DNA from: Yamagishiella unicocca
Taxonomy: Eukaryota; Chlorophyta; Chlorophyceae; Chlamydomonadales; Volvocaceae
Direction of reading: 5' to 3'
DNA length: 64,000 nt
Assembly (NCBI GenBank): GCA_003116995.1
Contig: BDSL01000115.1
Coordinates: forward strand, 62,001 to 126,000
The position numbers and the translations under genes were made by a program. The first letter of the stretch is position 1, and every line of letters begins with the position of its first letter. Positions 48,301-58,892 of the stretch are shown here, in pieces. The notes under the pieces are model-generated. The model was not told the DNA's origin and did no database searches. It worked only from the letters and a program-made list of their open reading frames with translations.

Positions 48301-48921
48301 GGTTCATTCACATAGGTTCATGCATTCGCACCTCGGGAAGCAGGCAGCTGGCGTGCAGCTTGCTGAAGTCCTAGCTTCGGTTTACGTGCAAGGCGCCTGG
48401 GGAAAGGGAGAGACAGCACGTCGTTTGCAGCGCGGAGTTAGTGGGCGGTGGCCACCGTCAACGAGGTTTCCAAGCTTGAAACACACGCCCGGAGCACAAC
48501 GTGCGACCCTGTGTGGAATCAGGACGACGTCAAGCGTAGCGCCGCGATAGGAGCCCTCCCTCCACCCATACGCCCCGCCCCAAGTCCCACCCGAAACTCG
48601 CAACAACCTGGCTCCCCCGCCCGCGTCGCAAAACATGGGACGCAGCTTCCGTGCCGCTGTCCAAGCAGACGGCGAGCAGCTGCAGGAGCTCCCCACCGTG
48701 ATAGGGAGGGAGCAAGTGCTCTTCTCGGCAGCGGCCCACGTCCTCCTACCCAAAACCTCGAGTGCCTCCTAGGCCCCCTTTTCCCTTAGCCGGTCACCCC
48801 ATGCTAAACGTCCTCACGTCAGGCCCCGCCCTTCCCTCTTTGCGTGCCGGAACACGGATTTCCTCTCGATCACCCCCCGGTCTTCCTTGCAACCACTCAT
48901 CCTATAGTATTCCGCTCGTAG
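45335..48921. other. Low-information region with a possible minus-strand exon
   Basis: Long frames on both strands reflect high GC (for example 47,172-48,047 minus and 47,284-47,853 plus). The most gene-like element is on the minus strand. An open stretch coming down from 46,432 contains ELAVVSYLADEGAIVTL and reaches a GTAAGT donor at about 46,138. A CTGCAG acceptor lies near 45,866, followed by a frame with GIAVGDPLSKLYVTVVV (45,700-45,760), vaguely like a reverse-transcriptase G-DPLS motif but too short to call. A small direct repeat (CTAACCGTCAAC) sits at 46,612-46,640. Confidence 0.3.
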
Positions 48922-49316
48922 AAGCACCGTTTGACTAAACGCAGACGTCAGCAACCAAGAGTGGGGCATTGGTCACCTTTGGGACCAGCAGAACCTCATC
49001 GCTGGCGTTGGTTGGCATCAACATCGAGCTGAGAGCCAGGTTCTTGCGCAGCAACCCAATTTGCTGGTATTCGGTTGCCTTTGGCGCCATCCTACCGTCC
49101 ATCGGCAGCAGACCGGCAACCTGTTGCTGTAGCCTCCAGCATGCCATTTAGTGGTGCTGTCCTTCCCGATAGTGCTCCAAGATGCAGGCAGCGACATGTA
49201 GCAGCTGGATATGCAATAGGTTTGCGTTCCTGCGCTGCCTTCTGCTTCTTCCACAAGCCGAGAGAGGACAGGCGGGCGTCACATTTTATGATTCATTTGC
49301 TTGTGATACTCGAGCT
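48922..49316 (-). pseudogene. Diverged coding fragment of unknown family, copy 2
   Basis: The minus-strand frame (49,147 to 48,935) reads DGRMAPKATEYQQIGLLRKN and then LAL...MPTNASDEVLLVPK, ending in VADVCV and a stop. It is homologous to 44,590-44,960. If this is the 3' exon of a real gene, its upstream part would lie towards 49,300 and beyond, where I see no continuing frame. Function unknown. Confidence 0.5.
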
Positions 49317-51123
49317 TTATTCTTAACTAGGGCTATCTCCTTTCTCCTACCGGTATCTGCAGTACGGTTAGCCTTCCGGCGTTTCAATTGGGCACCGCCA
49401 TGCCCCATGGGGCTCCTTTTATCAGGCCTTTGACAGCATTAAGCTATACGATTAGACCGTTAATCCCTCCAATCCCTGACTCGCATAACGCATCCTGCTG
49501 CTGGCGTTGTCCACGAAGTCCACGGCCCTAACGAACAGACTAACATGACATCATGACATCGTGCTCGAGATCGATCCTAGCCAGTTGGAGCAGGCAGAAC
49601 AGCTTTGGGGCCCACAGGCAACACTTGCGGGGCAGCAGGCGGTGCGCGAATGGCTCCTGGACAGCGGCTGCTCGCTCCTTTGCTGTCAGTGCATCCTACG
49701 TTGCTTTTCCGCTACGACTGCGGTGACTCATGCCGTTGACTCTGCTGCCCGAGCATCCTGTGTGCCATTCGCTTGCTTCTACGGCTGCTCCCGCACTCCT
49801 CGTTTCGCCTCACCCAGCTGTCTACCTGCTTCAGCGCCTCCCCTAGTTCAACCTCCTTATAGTGGTCGGCGCTGGCGACTGCCGCCTTCATGAGACGCTT
49901 TGGCGCGCTCTGTGGGCCTGATGCGGCCAGTGGTGTGGTGGCATCTGACACTGCGGAACACGCAGGGGCCAGCGGGCGACGGGCGCTGATGGTAGGGAAG
50001 GGCCGGCTGAATCCTGCTGAATCCTGCTGACCACCTAGGTGGTTTCGGCTGTTAGCGGTTTTCTAGGGTCGGCTGGGTTCGGTGGCACAGCGGGGCAGCG
50101 AAGTCCTGCGGACTGGCATCTTGGCTCTTATTAGGCTCGGCCCTAGTTTCGTAGGTGGATGCCGTCAGGTGTCTGGGACACGAACTCGGATCGATGCTGG
50201 CCCACGTGCCGGTTGCGGCCTCGCACAGGCCTAAACACCGATAGAGCCGGTGGGACAGGCCCATGGGTCACCTAACATGTCGCGACCCACCCACCGTGCG
50301 TCAAACCGTGCAGTAAATCGTTTTTAAACTGCGCCCGGCCGTTCACTTCATAGTAGCGTCGTGCGCGACTAGGTCGTCGCCGTGCAGCCCCTCAGGCGGC
50401 CTCGCAACCAAACCAACACTCGCAACCAAATCCGTACGACCCTCGACGGCCAGCCGTAGGCCCGCAACGAAAGCCCGGTAAGACGCCGTGCCCGGATTTC
50501 AAACTATGTGACCTTTTTTGGGGGGGTTATGCGTCCCAACTACTGACCGCATGAAAGTACGTTGCTGCTGAACCATCGGATCGTATCGGATTGGCTCTCG
50601 AAGTAAACACCAATGAAGTCAGGGCGCCATGTTTGTACCCCAGGAGAGCGCGGGGACACCAAGAGCGTTGTAAACTGCCATGCCCAGTGACATCCTTACC
50701 CCGACACGAGCATACAACGCCCGATGGTTCTACCTCTTGGTCTGGAGCCCACTGTAACCGTTACAACAACCCGCTTAGGCCCAAGCCTTTTGTTTCCATA
50801 TATCTATTGTTTAATCACTCTGACGCGTCACAAACTCTGCGGTCCCAACATTTCGCAGTATTCCGTGAAGTCAGCCCTCCCGGTGACCATATACCACACG
50901 TCCTTCATCAAGAATGATTTCAACCTACATGTACATGCAATAATATGATGAAACAATGCAAAGAATGCTGAAACAGGTCGGTTACCCCTGCCGTACAGCT
51001 GGAGTGACGATTTGTTTACGGATTTGTTACATGTATTACTGGCTCGCGCCAGTAGCATGCGTCCCCCCATAACGGACTTCCGTCAAAGGGCGCACTTCTA
51101 ATATTAATACTAGCAAATCGAGA
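49317..51123. other. Region without confident genes
   Basis: A minus-strand frame at 49,712-49,951 has a plausible helical, charged composition (KRLMKAAVASADHYKEVELG) but no neighbours. Around 50,739-50,758 an exact 20-base word is shared with the large unit (19,591-19,610). A perfect TGTAAC-C-GTTACA palindrome overlaps it at 50,753. The GCTGAATCCT word is repeated near 50,010-50,028. Nothing else is recognisable. Confidence 0.35.
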
Positions 51124-51400
51124 TTATTCCCGTATTGACTCTGTTCGCGCTCTCTGAATCTGAGCCAAAAGGTTGCCTAGTTTTACCTGATCCCACGTAG
51201 TCATCATCACTTGCATATCCTGTCCTATAGGAAAATCTACAGCTCGTCTGAGGGGCTCATGCACAGGACACTCCATAAGGACATGAAACTCATCTTCTAC
51301 CATATCCCCGCTACACACGGCACTCGGCATGTTCTCTCAAAGCGTGGCTTACGCGGCCGACTTGCAAAACGACAGACGAAAACGCATCAGCGCCGTGTGG
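51124..51400 (-). mobile_element. Degenerate retroelement reverse-transcriptase C-terminal tail
   Basis: The minus-strand frame has VEDEFHVLMECPVHEPLRRA preceded by a Cys (AVCSGDM). This is the C-x-x-C...E-DE-H-L-x-E-CP knuckle typical of the region after the reverse transcriptase of non-LTR elements. Upstream on the same strand, RFRLSFCKSAA resembles the conserved R-F-R-L segment that normally precedes it, but stops and a missing stretch separate the two. No reverse-transcriptase core is present. It is a 5'-truncated, decayed fragment. Confidence 0.6.
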
Positions 51401-51535
51401 TGCTTCCGGGGTGACCCAGCTCTGCGCCGTGCGCAGCCGTACTACCAGCAGCCACAACGTACTCTTCAGATAGACTGGCCCGATCCCCTATGTGTAAGGG
51501 ACGCAACATAAACCTGAAGCTCGGACCTACACGGA

Positions 51536-54500
51536 ATGGATTTACGCAATCTTGAGGAATTCTCGGCTTCTCCGGAAGGACAATTGCTCAACGACCTCTT
51601 GCTTTCCTCTGCAGCAGCGCTTGCACCTTTGGCGCAACTTTGCAAGCAAAATGGGCGAGGAATATTAGGACTACGTGAAGGCTGCTTGGAGGCAATATAC
51701 AGCAGTGCACAGGAGCTCAAAGGCATCTTTGGAGATCAACTCAAAGTGTACCGTCTGTTTTCGCTGAGCCATCTTGTTTCCTGCCTATGCCTGGTTGTTA
51801 CGGTACGCGGCCCCAGGCTATGGCGGCGAAGCAGTTTGCGTTGCAAAGACAGCAGCATACCTGGCCGCTATTAAAGGTGATGTTGAGGCTGTCGTCATGT
51901 CACTGTTGGGACGCAAATTCATTTTCGGAAGAGACGAGAACAGTGCGGAGGAGGCATGGCTGGGGTACGTGACGTTGCTAGTCCGAATGGACACGCTCAA
52001 ATGCGTCTCGCAGACAATGCATGGCAGGAGGCTGCTGCTGGCACAACACAGCAGCCTATCGCAACTGTATGACCGGATGGACGACGCGGCGCGTGCGCTG
52101 GTAATACTGCCCGCAGTGTGGTCAGCGAAGGGTATGGCTTTTCCCACAGCTGAGGTGATTTCCAACACCGCCCTGGTGCAGTCGTGTTTTCTGGAGCATG
52201 CCTGTGCCCTGCGCCTGCAACTCGCTAACTCTGTGGCGCTCGCGGAGCTCCTAGTCCGAAACCAGGGGGCGGTTTTGCACGGAAGCGAGCAGACAGCGCG
52301 GGGATCCGAAGAGGGGGAGCAACTGTTACCCGACACGTCCGTCAGCAAGAGCTTTGGCCGCGTCATGGACGGCTACGATGACGCGCTGCTTCACCTGCTC
52401 GGGGATTGCAGCTTTGGATGGCCAGACCGCATTAGGTTCCGGTTAGGATGGAACGAAGACCTCTGGTGCCAGCCGTGGGGTGTGCCTGAAAGGCTGGTGC
52501 TGTGGCCAGCTCTGTCGCACCCGGCCGTGCAGTGCTACCTGGGCTGGTGGCTGGTGGCCCCCATGGTGGTGCTGGCGCGACCGGGCTGCAGCGCCCACGG
52601 CCTGCCCAGCAGCCTGCTCACCAGCTGCCCAGCGGCTCATTGGGGCGACCAGAACCACAAGCTCCTTGTGCCTGCCCTGGTGGCTGCAGCACGGTGCTGG
52701 CTCCACGCCCTGCGTTGCCCACCTGTGGCATCGCCTGTACCTTCGCAGCCGTCAGGGACAGGCGCCGCTGCTGACTCCGCCCCGGCGCCCGGCGGCTCGA
52801 GGCAGACGGCTCAAACTGACGATCTCAAGGAAGGGGCCACGGCAGCCAGCAGGAGTTATCACGCGGCGTCACAGCTACCGTACAGCGCCAGAAACATGTA
52901 CGACATGCTGCTGCCGGTGATGGAGTACTGTGTCGAAAAGGCACGGTCTGAAGTGGCAGAGGCATCGCTCGGAGAGCAGCTCGCATCCGCCTTCAACAAC
53001 AGCCTTGAAGCGCTGGTCGAGTGCCTGCAGCACATGCCGCCAGCTGCTGCTGCCCGCCGCCTGGCCGGCTGCTGGCGGCTGTTGACTCTCACCATGACGA
53101 TGGGAGATGATTCCACAAGGCGAAGTGAGCTGAGGTCGGCGTCCTGGAGGGTATGCCGGCTGCTGCGCATGATGCACCGACGGCAGCAAGTGGCCGGTAG
53201 CTCGGCGGGGGGGGCGGTGGCAGACTCCCCTGCGATGGCACCGGCTAATGAATGCGGGACCGCGGCTGCCTCAGCAACGGAGGCCCCTGCGCCAGCCAGT
53301 GAGCCAGAGGGGCTTGTGGCAGCAGAGACCTTGTCCGCCGCCACTGCTGCCGGTGCTACTGCTGCTGCTTCTGTGGCTGCTGCTGCAGCCGAAGCGCCTG
53401 GCACGGCTGTTGCGTCAGGTAGGTTGTTGTGCCTTGTTATGGGTGTCAGCCAGGGCGGCGGCAGGCGGCTTGGGGCTGAGCCAAGGTTTGCGGATGCTGT
53501 CTTGGCTGCTTGGCCGGGCGTGCAGGGATCCACTCGGTTTAGGATGGGGAATCGATATGGCAAGAAAGGTGCTGGCAATGGAAATCAGGGCGTGTGCCCT
53601 CATGTGCGGAGGCTTGCTGCAGTGTAGCATGAACCAAGCTGCCATGGACTAGCATGCCGTTATTGTTGACCGCCATGTTGACCATTATTCCCGACGCCAT
53701 CTCACTGCCTGTATCCGCAGGCGAGGGAAGGCCGCAAGCCAGCATCCGGCCCCAGCAGCGACTGCCGTACGCACTGACGTGTGCAATATCCTCGGGCGTC
53801 GTTCCCGCCATGGAGTCAGCGCTCCGCTGTGAACTCCGCTCTTCGCGGGATGCGGTGTACCTGGAAAGCGCCTGCATCGCTGTGGATCTGGCGCTGCGCC
53901 GACCGGGCTGCTGGCCGGCGCTGCTGGCGTATGCAGAGCCGCATCACGTAGCGGCGCTAATCGCCACCATGACCAAGATGACGCGGCTGGCGGAGCCAAT
54001 TGAACCAGACTCGTACAGTCGCTGCGACCCTTGCACTGCCTGGAAGATGCAGCTGCTGGCTTTGCTGGAGCAGATGGCTCCATCGTTGCTGCAGTGGCCG
54101 GGAGAGGTTGGCAGCGAGGGGCTCGACCTGGGCACCGCCAGCCAGCAGGCCCCGGACTTGGTGCAGGAGGTACCCGATCATGAGCGCCCGATGTCACAGC
54201 AGCGGCAGATCAGTCTGGGCCTCAGTGGGCGGCTGTATGGTGACTGGTCGGCTTGCAGCAGCGAACAGGGCGTAGGTGGCTCGTGCAGCAGCGACTGCGG
54301 GGCCGGCGCCCTGCCTGATGCACCCAGCTGGGAGGAGGTGGTGCGGGCAGGTGGCCGGCCTGCACCAGGTACACCGGCCCAGGTTCAGCAGGCTCATCTG
54401 GTTGTGAAGGCGGCGGTAGAGTGGCTGCCGCTGCTGCTGACCCGCAAGAAGGGCGAGGATGTCGTAGCCGCACCAATCATCGAACTGCCCCCTTGCCGAG

Positions 54501-55399
54501 TTGTCTGGCAGTGGCTGCTGATTCTGTCCCAGCACTGCCTCCTGGCGCACCAGCGGCTCGAGGATGCCGTTGCTGCTGGTGATCCCGCCACAACTGCCGT
54601 CTGGGCAACAGAACTGAAGGCCTGGTCCACCCTCCTGTGCGACGATGTGATCATCATTGAGCAGATCCGAAACCTCGTGCAGTTGTTGGCGTGTCACGGC
54701 TTTAGGATTTACAGTGCTGTCGCTGCTTCACAGGATTTGGATGATCTATTCCTTACGGGCCCTTTCCGCGATGCCGCATCTTTGCCGATCTTGCCCGCGG
54801 CACTGGACGTGCTGGAGGTTTTGGCGCTCGTGATGCCTCACACGGTCGCTAGCGCCATGCAGGAAAACATGGCAGCCCGGGAGTTGGAGGAGGCTGCGGC
54901 CGGCGCAGGCGCAGGCGGCAGCGGTGCAACAGACCAGCGTGGAAAGCAGCAATGGGCCGGCCGCGATTCAGATCAGGCCGAACCCTTTCCGCTCACCTCG
55001 GAAGCCCTGCCGCCGGCGTGGGGCCCCGGCTTGCCCTTTGACTCTGCCGTTATCAGCGTCCTTGAGAGACACGGCCGCCTGGCCCTCGTGAAGCGCTTGG
55101 GGGAGCTGGCAGCGGGCAAGGAGCCGTCTGAGTTCCGCTCTCGGGTGCACTCCACTGTGGCGAAGCCCGCGGTGCTTCTTCCCATCCTGTGCACGAAGCC
55201 ACTGGCGCAAGGGTTGGATTTCCCGCGCTGCAAGTACGGGGGATGCACCAACATGGCCGGTGAGTCCGAGGCCGCGATGGCGCTCAAGGCGTGTGGGCGC
55301 TGCCACCGGGTCAGCTACTGCTGCGTGGAGTGCCAGCGGGCGGACTGGGCGGCGGCGCACCGGGCGCAGTGCGTCCCCAGGGGAGGGCCCGGGGGCTAG
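51536..55399 (+). pseudogene. MYND zinc-finger gene, upstream copy, frameshifted
   Basis: Same two-exon structure as the intact copy at 58,893-62,712. Exon 1 runs from ATG 51,536 to 53,418, the intron is 53,419-53,720 (302 nt, GTAGG...CCGCAG), and exon 2 is 53,721-55,399. Near 51,772 a 23-base deletion relative to the other copy shifts the frame, and the original frame stops at 51,874. The rest of exon 1 (from ~51,774) and all of exon 2 remain open. They include in-frame length differences (7 extra residues KARSEVAEAS; shorter Ala run) and a complete C-terminal MYND finger. An N-terminally shortened protein from the in-frame ATG at 51,897 is possible, as is a sequencing error. The conserved frame implies recent loss. 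By family knowledge MYND fingers bind proline-rich partner peptides. No SET domain is present. Confidence 0.75.
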
Positions 55400-55873
55400 G
55401 GGCGGCACGAGAGGGGGCTGGCGCTGGATATTAGGTGTTCGGGTTCAGAGGGCAGATGTGTGGCGAGGCTCACACACGGGTCAGCTACGGAATGCAGCCG
55501 CCAACAGTATGGTGGGGCTACTTGCTCCAGGGCGTGGAACGGCTTTCGGCCAAATGCGGGGATTACAGTCGTACTGAAAATTATGCGAACTGCTTCGGTC
55601 CTGCTTCGGTTTGCGTGCAATCGTAGTCGGGCGGAGGAGCGGGTCCATGTGGATTGCGAGGACACGGTGCACGGTGCCATGTAGCTCACCGGCCGTGTTG
55701 TGGGTTTTAGGGATAGGCCTGAGATAGCGTGGGGAGGGATGCTTTGCCCACACCGGTGAGATGAAGCGCATGCAGTGCGGGCACTACTGCAGGCCATGAA
55801 GGGTATCGAGGTGGCAACGTGCAGGGAAGATTGGCCGACGTGGTAGTAGCCGTTACGGTGGGCCCTAGACCCT

Positions 55874-56077
55874 ATGGCGGACGTGTTCCAGAACTACATA
55901 TGGGCTGCCGAGAAGGTTATTGATGACATTTGTTTGGCAATATGGTATTTTCGGCGTTTTTTCAAGTATTGGATCTGTCGCGCCGTTTGGGCGATTGGGC
56001 AGGTATGGTTTTCCGTGGTGCAGCTGCCAGTTGGGTATTCTCCTCTAGGGTTTGACCACTGCCTGAGGACATGGTGA
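55874..56077 (+). other. 67-codon frame, 3' of the MYND copy, with splice-donor end
   Basis: Starts ATGGCGG and encodes a very aromatic, hydrophobic peptide (MADVFQNYIWAAEKVIDDI...) ending ...CLRTW. The stop overlaps a GTGAGT donor-like site (ATG|GTGAGT at 56,071-56,076). It is identical to 63,187-63,390. It may be the first exon of a small second gene, a 3'-UTR stretch of the MYND gene (the first TGTAA-type polyadenylation word I noticed is at 56,812), or a retained terminal exon. A possible following exon around 56,263-56,398 (GSELLQYLRNQQPTVLYVNI) ends at GATCAG|GTTAGG, but in this copy a 4-base difference from 63,625 shifts its frame. Confidence 0.4.
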
Positions 56078-56687
56078 GTGGTTCTTGGCGACGTGGGGCC
56101 TTGTTGTCATGGGATGATCCAGATTGCGGGTATGAAAGTTGCAGCGGCTAGGATTAACATGCTGTTGCTGCTGATGGGTTAATAATGGCTGCCTCATTGC
56201 GGTGGCGTATGATGGCGTTTGGGATTCTAGTGCTGTGATGCGTGCCGAGTATTTTGCGTCTAGTTTATGGTGGCATCGATTTGTTGTTGCGCATTGGAGC
56301 TGCCGTACAATACTTACTTGTGGGGCAGCGAACTGCTCCAGTATCTGCGCAACCAGCAGCCAACGGTTCTCTATGTGAACATATGCTCAGGAGATCAGGT
56401 TAGGCAAGAAAGTTGTCAAGCCACCGGAGCAAGTTGTCAAGCCACCGCTGCTGCGCTAATCGCGCGCAGTGTCGATTACGGGGTGCTGCCATGACAAATT
56501 ATGGCTATGTAGACAGGTTAGGGAAACTGGGAGGCATGAGGCTAGGGTGGAGAACACAGTAGGGGCATGGAACGGAGCTATGCTTAAGGCACTCCAATTA
56601 CGCAGCAGTGTGCTGCATTTGTTTGGGAACGCAGTAGCGTGCTGCATATGGGGCCGCTGGAGTGCTCGCCAATGTACGCTGGCTTTA

Positions 56688-58784
56688 CATCAGAGGTTTA
56701 GAACATGTGGCAAGGGGATTACGATAAATTGGCACGGCCGCGACGAGGTTACCGTAGTAATGGGTGGCAAGGGAATGTCGCTTGCATCCAGTGAAAGACC
56801 CAAGTCTGCCCTGTAAATCCCTTTGGCACGGCCCTTGTCACATCATCGGCGGAATAAAACTATTACAAGCGCAACACATACTCGCACGCTCATTGTCCGC
56901 AATGAGTTCCCAGGGACTTGAGTTGCTTTCCCCCGCTTCCACCTCCTGAAGTCATGGGGACTAAACCTCGCCTCGACACAGCAGCAAACTCCACACAATA
57001 AAGTGTCATCCATCGCCGTTGCTGGGCTCAAGATTGTATTCTTGCCTGCCTATCATCAGGGAAGTGAATCGGTGCCCAGACAGGTGGCGTGCGGCACGAG
57101 AAGGACCCAACCAATTGGCACCAAGACAATACCGAAAAGCCGTACACGACGGAGCCTGCGTCCGCTGATGCACCTGGTGTCGCATGCGCCCGCGGCACGC
57201 TCGTGACACACCAATGCCATACGGCGCAGGTCCATACATCCACACAACTGTCGCAGCTGTCCTTGCGGCCCAGTCCTTCGAAAGGCATCGCACCGTCACG
57301 ACCTGTCCTCATCATAAGAACGGGGCGAGCGCCACGCCCTTTGCCGGGGCCATCCGAGGTAGCGCCGCCAGCCCTCCCAACCTACTTACGACATTTATCG
57401 CCCTGTTAAATTACAAAGTCTGAAGCAACCGATTCCCGCCGGTCGATTTCACCATTCGCGAGATGCCACCCAAGCTACCCTGAAACGGGGTAAAGCACGA
57501 AGAGGCACGAAAGCGGCCGCCTCCTGGAGTCCCGTGAGTACGGTGCGAAGTCGAGCAAGTCTGCACTGCCGTGGCGTGCAGGTGTCCAGCGCATGGTGCG
57601 GGTACGACGACTGGTACGTACGGCGACTGGTGGCTGGCTGCTGCTTAGGTTGCGCGCCTGCCTGTCTGTCATGCCCCACAGCTTCGGCCGTCACGGACAC
57701 TAGGTGTAACACTCTGTTCGTGCTTTCCTGGCTGACCGTCGTGGCCGACTCCAGGCCTGACTGGCGTGCGCTGTCGTTAGCGCTCAGACTACAACTGACC
57801 AGGTCGTAGACACGTTAGCAGGTGAACGCCGCAAGTTGCTACCTCTTCCCGGGACTGCCCCGGGTATCCTGACTCCCGACCGAAGCGCGGCCCACAGCTG
57901 CACTGTTGCTTGCGGGGGCAACTATGCTCGACACTGTTGTTACACGTCTGCAACTGGGCACCTCTTGCGAGAGGATACTTCGAGCACGGCCGGGAATACC
58001 AGATGTGGCATCCCGCCGTGCTAAGGCGGCGGAGGCTCTGCGGGCCCGATGTGCGCACCTTATCCCTTCAGCTCCGATCGTGAGCCGGCTACCACCCAAC
58101 ACCGAAAGTTACCAGACGGTATAAGACGGCGTCCGTTACTTAGTGTCAACGAACCATACCTAACAACACACTCGCGAGATATTTCAGTCCAACCGTCATG
58201 CCCAGATACGCGTTCCTGGAGCGGCGCCGAAACCATGACTAATGCCCGCGCATCGTTCATGCCGGTGCTGGGGCATGACATGTCCTCAGTATCTGCCGTT
58301 GTGCTGATAGTGCCAAAGAGCCGTGTCCCTCTGCCGGGACGGCGGCCTGTTTTCTTAACAATCCCACCCTCCTCCCCTGGGTAGCGGACGTTTGCTCAGA
58401 TCTGCTGCGCTCGGCGTCGGGGGCGCCGCTCCGGTCTCAATACGGGGCGCCCCCGGCGCCGTCCGGTTGGGTGGTTTCGTCGCCTTTTGGGGCGCTCGTT
58501 TCTTGTCGCTCGCCTTGCATGGCGCGTTTGCCGCGTGTTCAGGCGCGGGGTGCAATGTGGTGCTGCCATCACTGTCGCCCACAAGTGCAATCTCAATATG
58601 GGTGGGTGTCAGGGGCGTGCGTCTTTCTGTTATCTTCTGGATTTTGTGTCTCCGAAGGGGTGGCTGGGATCGGAGTGCTGGCTTCTACACTGGGTGGCTC
58701 GGAGCTGAGTGCTGGCCATTCGACCCCTTCTTCTGCTTTAACGCGATACGGCAGTAATGAGCAAAAAGGAATGCATGCTCCGTC
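56688..58784. other. Spacer between the duplicated segments
   Basis: No repeat of this interval is seen in the window, although the duplication may extend into it beyond the window end. Frames at 57,839-58,281 (minus) and 57,906-58,124 (plus) compete, and those at 58,392-58,830 overlap one another. None shows a recognisable domain. TGTAA at 56,812 is a candidate polyadenylation signal for the upstream MYND copy. Confidence 0.4.
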
Positions 58785-58892
58785 ATGCGCAGCCGTACTA
58801 CCAGCAGCCACCAACGTATTCTTCTGGTAGACTGGCCAGTTTCCCTATGTGTTAGGGACGCAACATAAACCTGAAGCTCGGACCCACACGGA

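Larger units (their letters stand above)
51431..56687 (+). repeat. Segmental duplication, upstream copy
   Basis: Similarity to 58,785-64,000 starts at TGCGCAGCCGTACTACCAGC and continues to at least 56,687, where the window end cuts the partner. The offset is 7,355 bp at the left and 7,313 bp from the gene's stop codon onward, owing to indels. It carries the frameshifted MYND gene and its 3' region. Confidence 0.95.

Noticed and set aside
53248..53652. Frames opposite or shifted within the MYND gene
   Set aside because: They are shadows of the conserved coding frame, lacking its splice sites and finger.
55702..55720. Telomere-like TTTTAGGG word
   Set aside because: It is a single occurrence (and one in the duplicate), not a tandem array.
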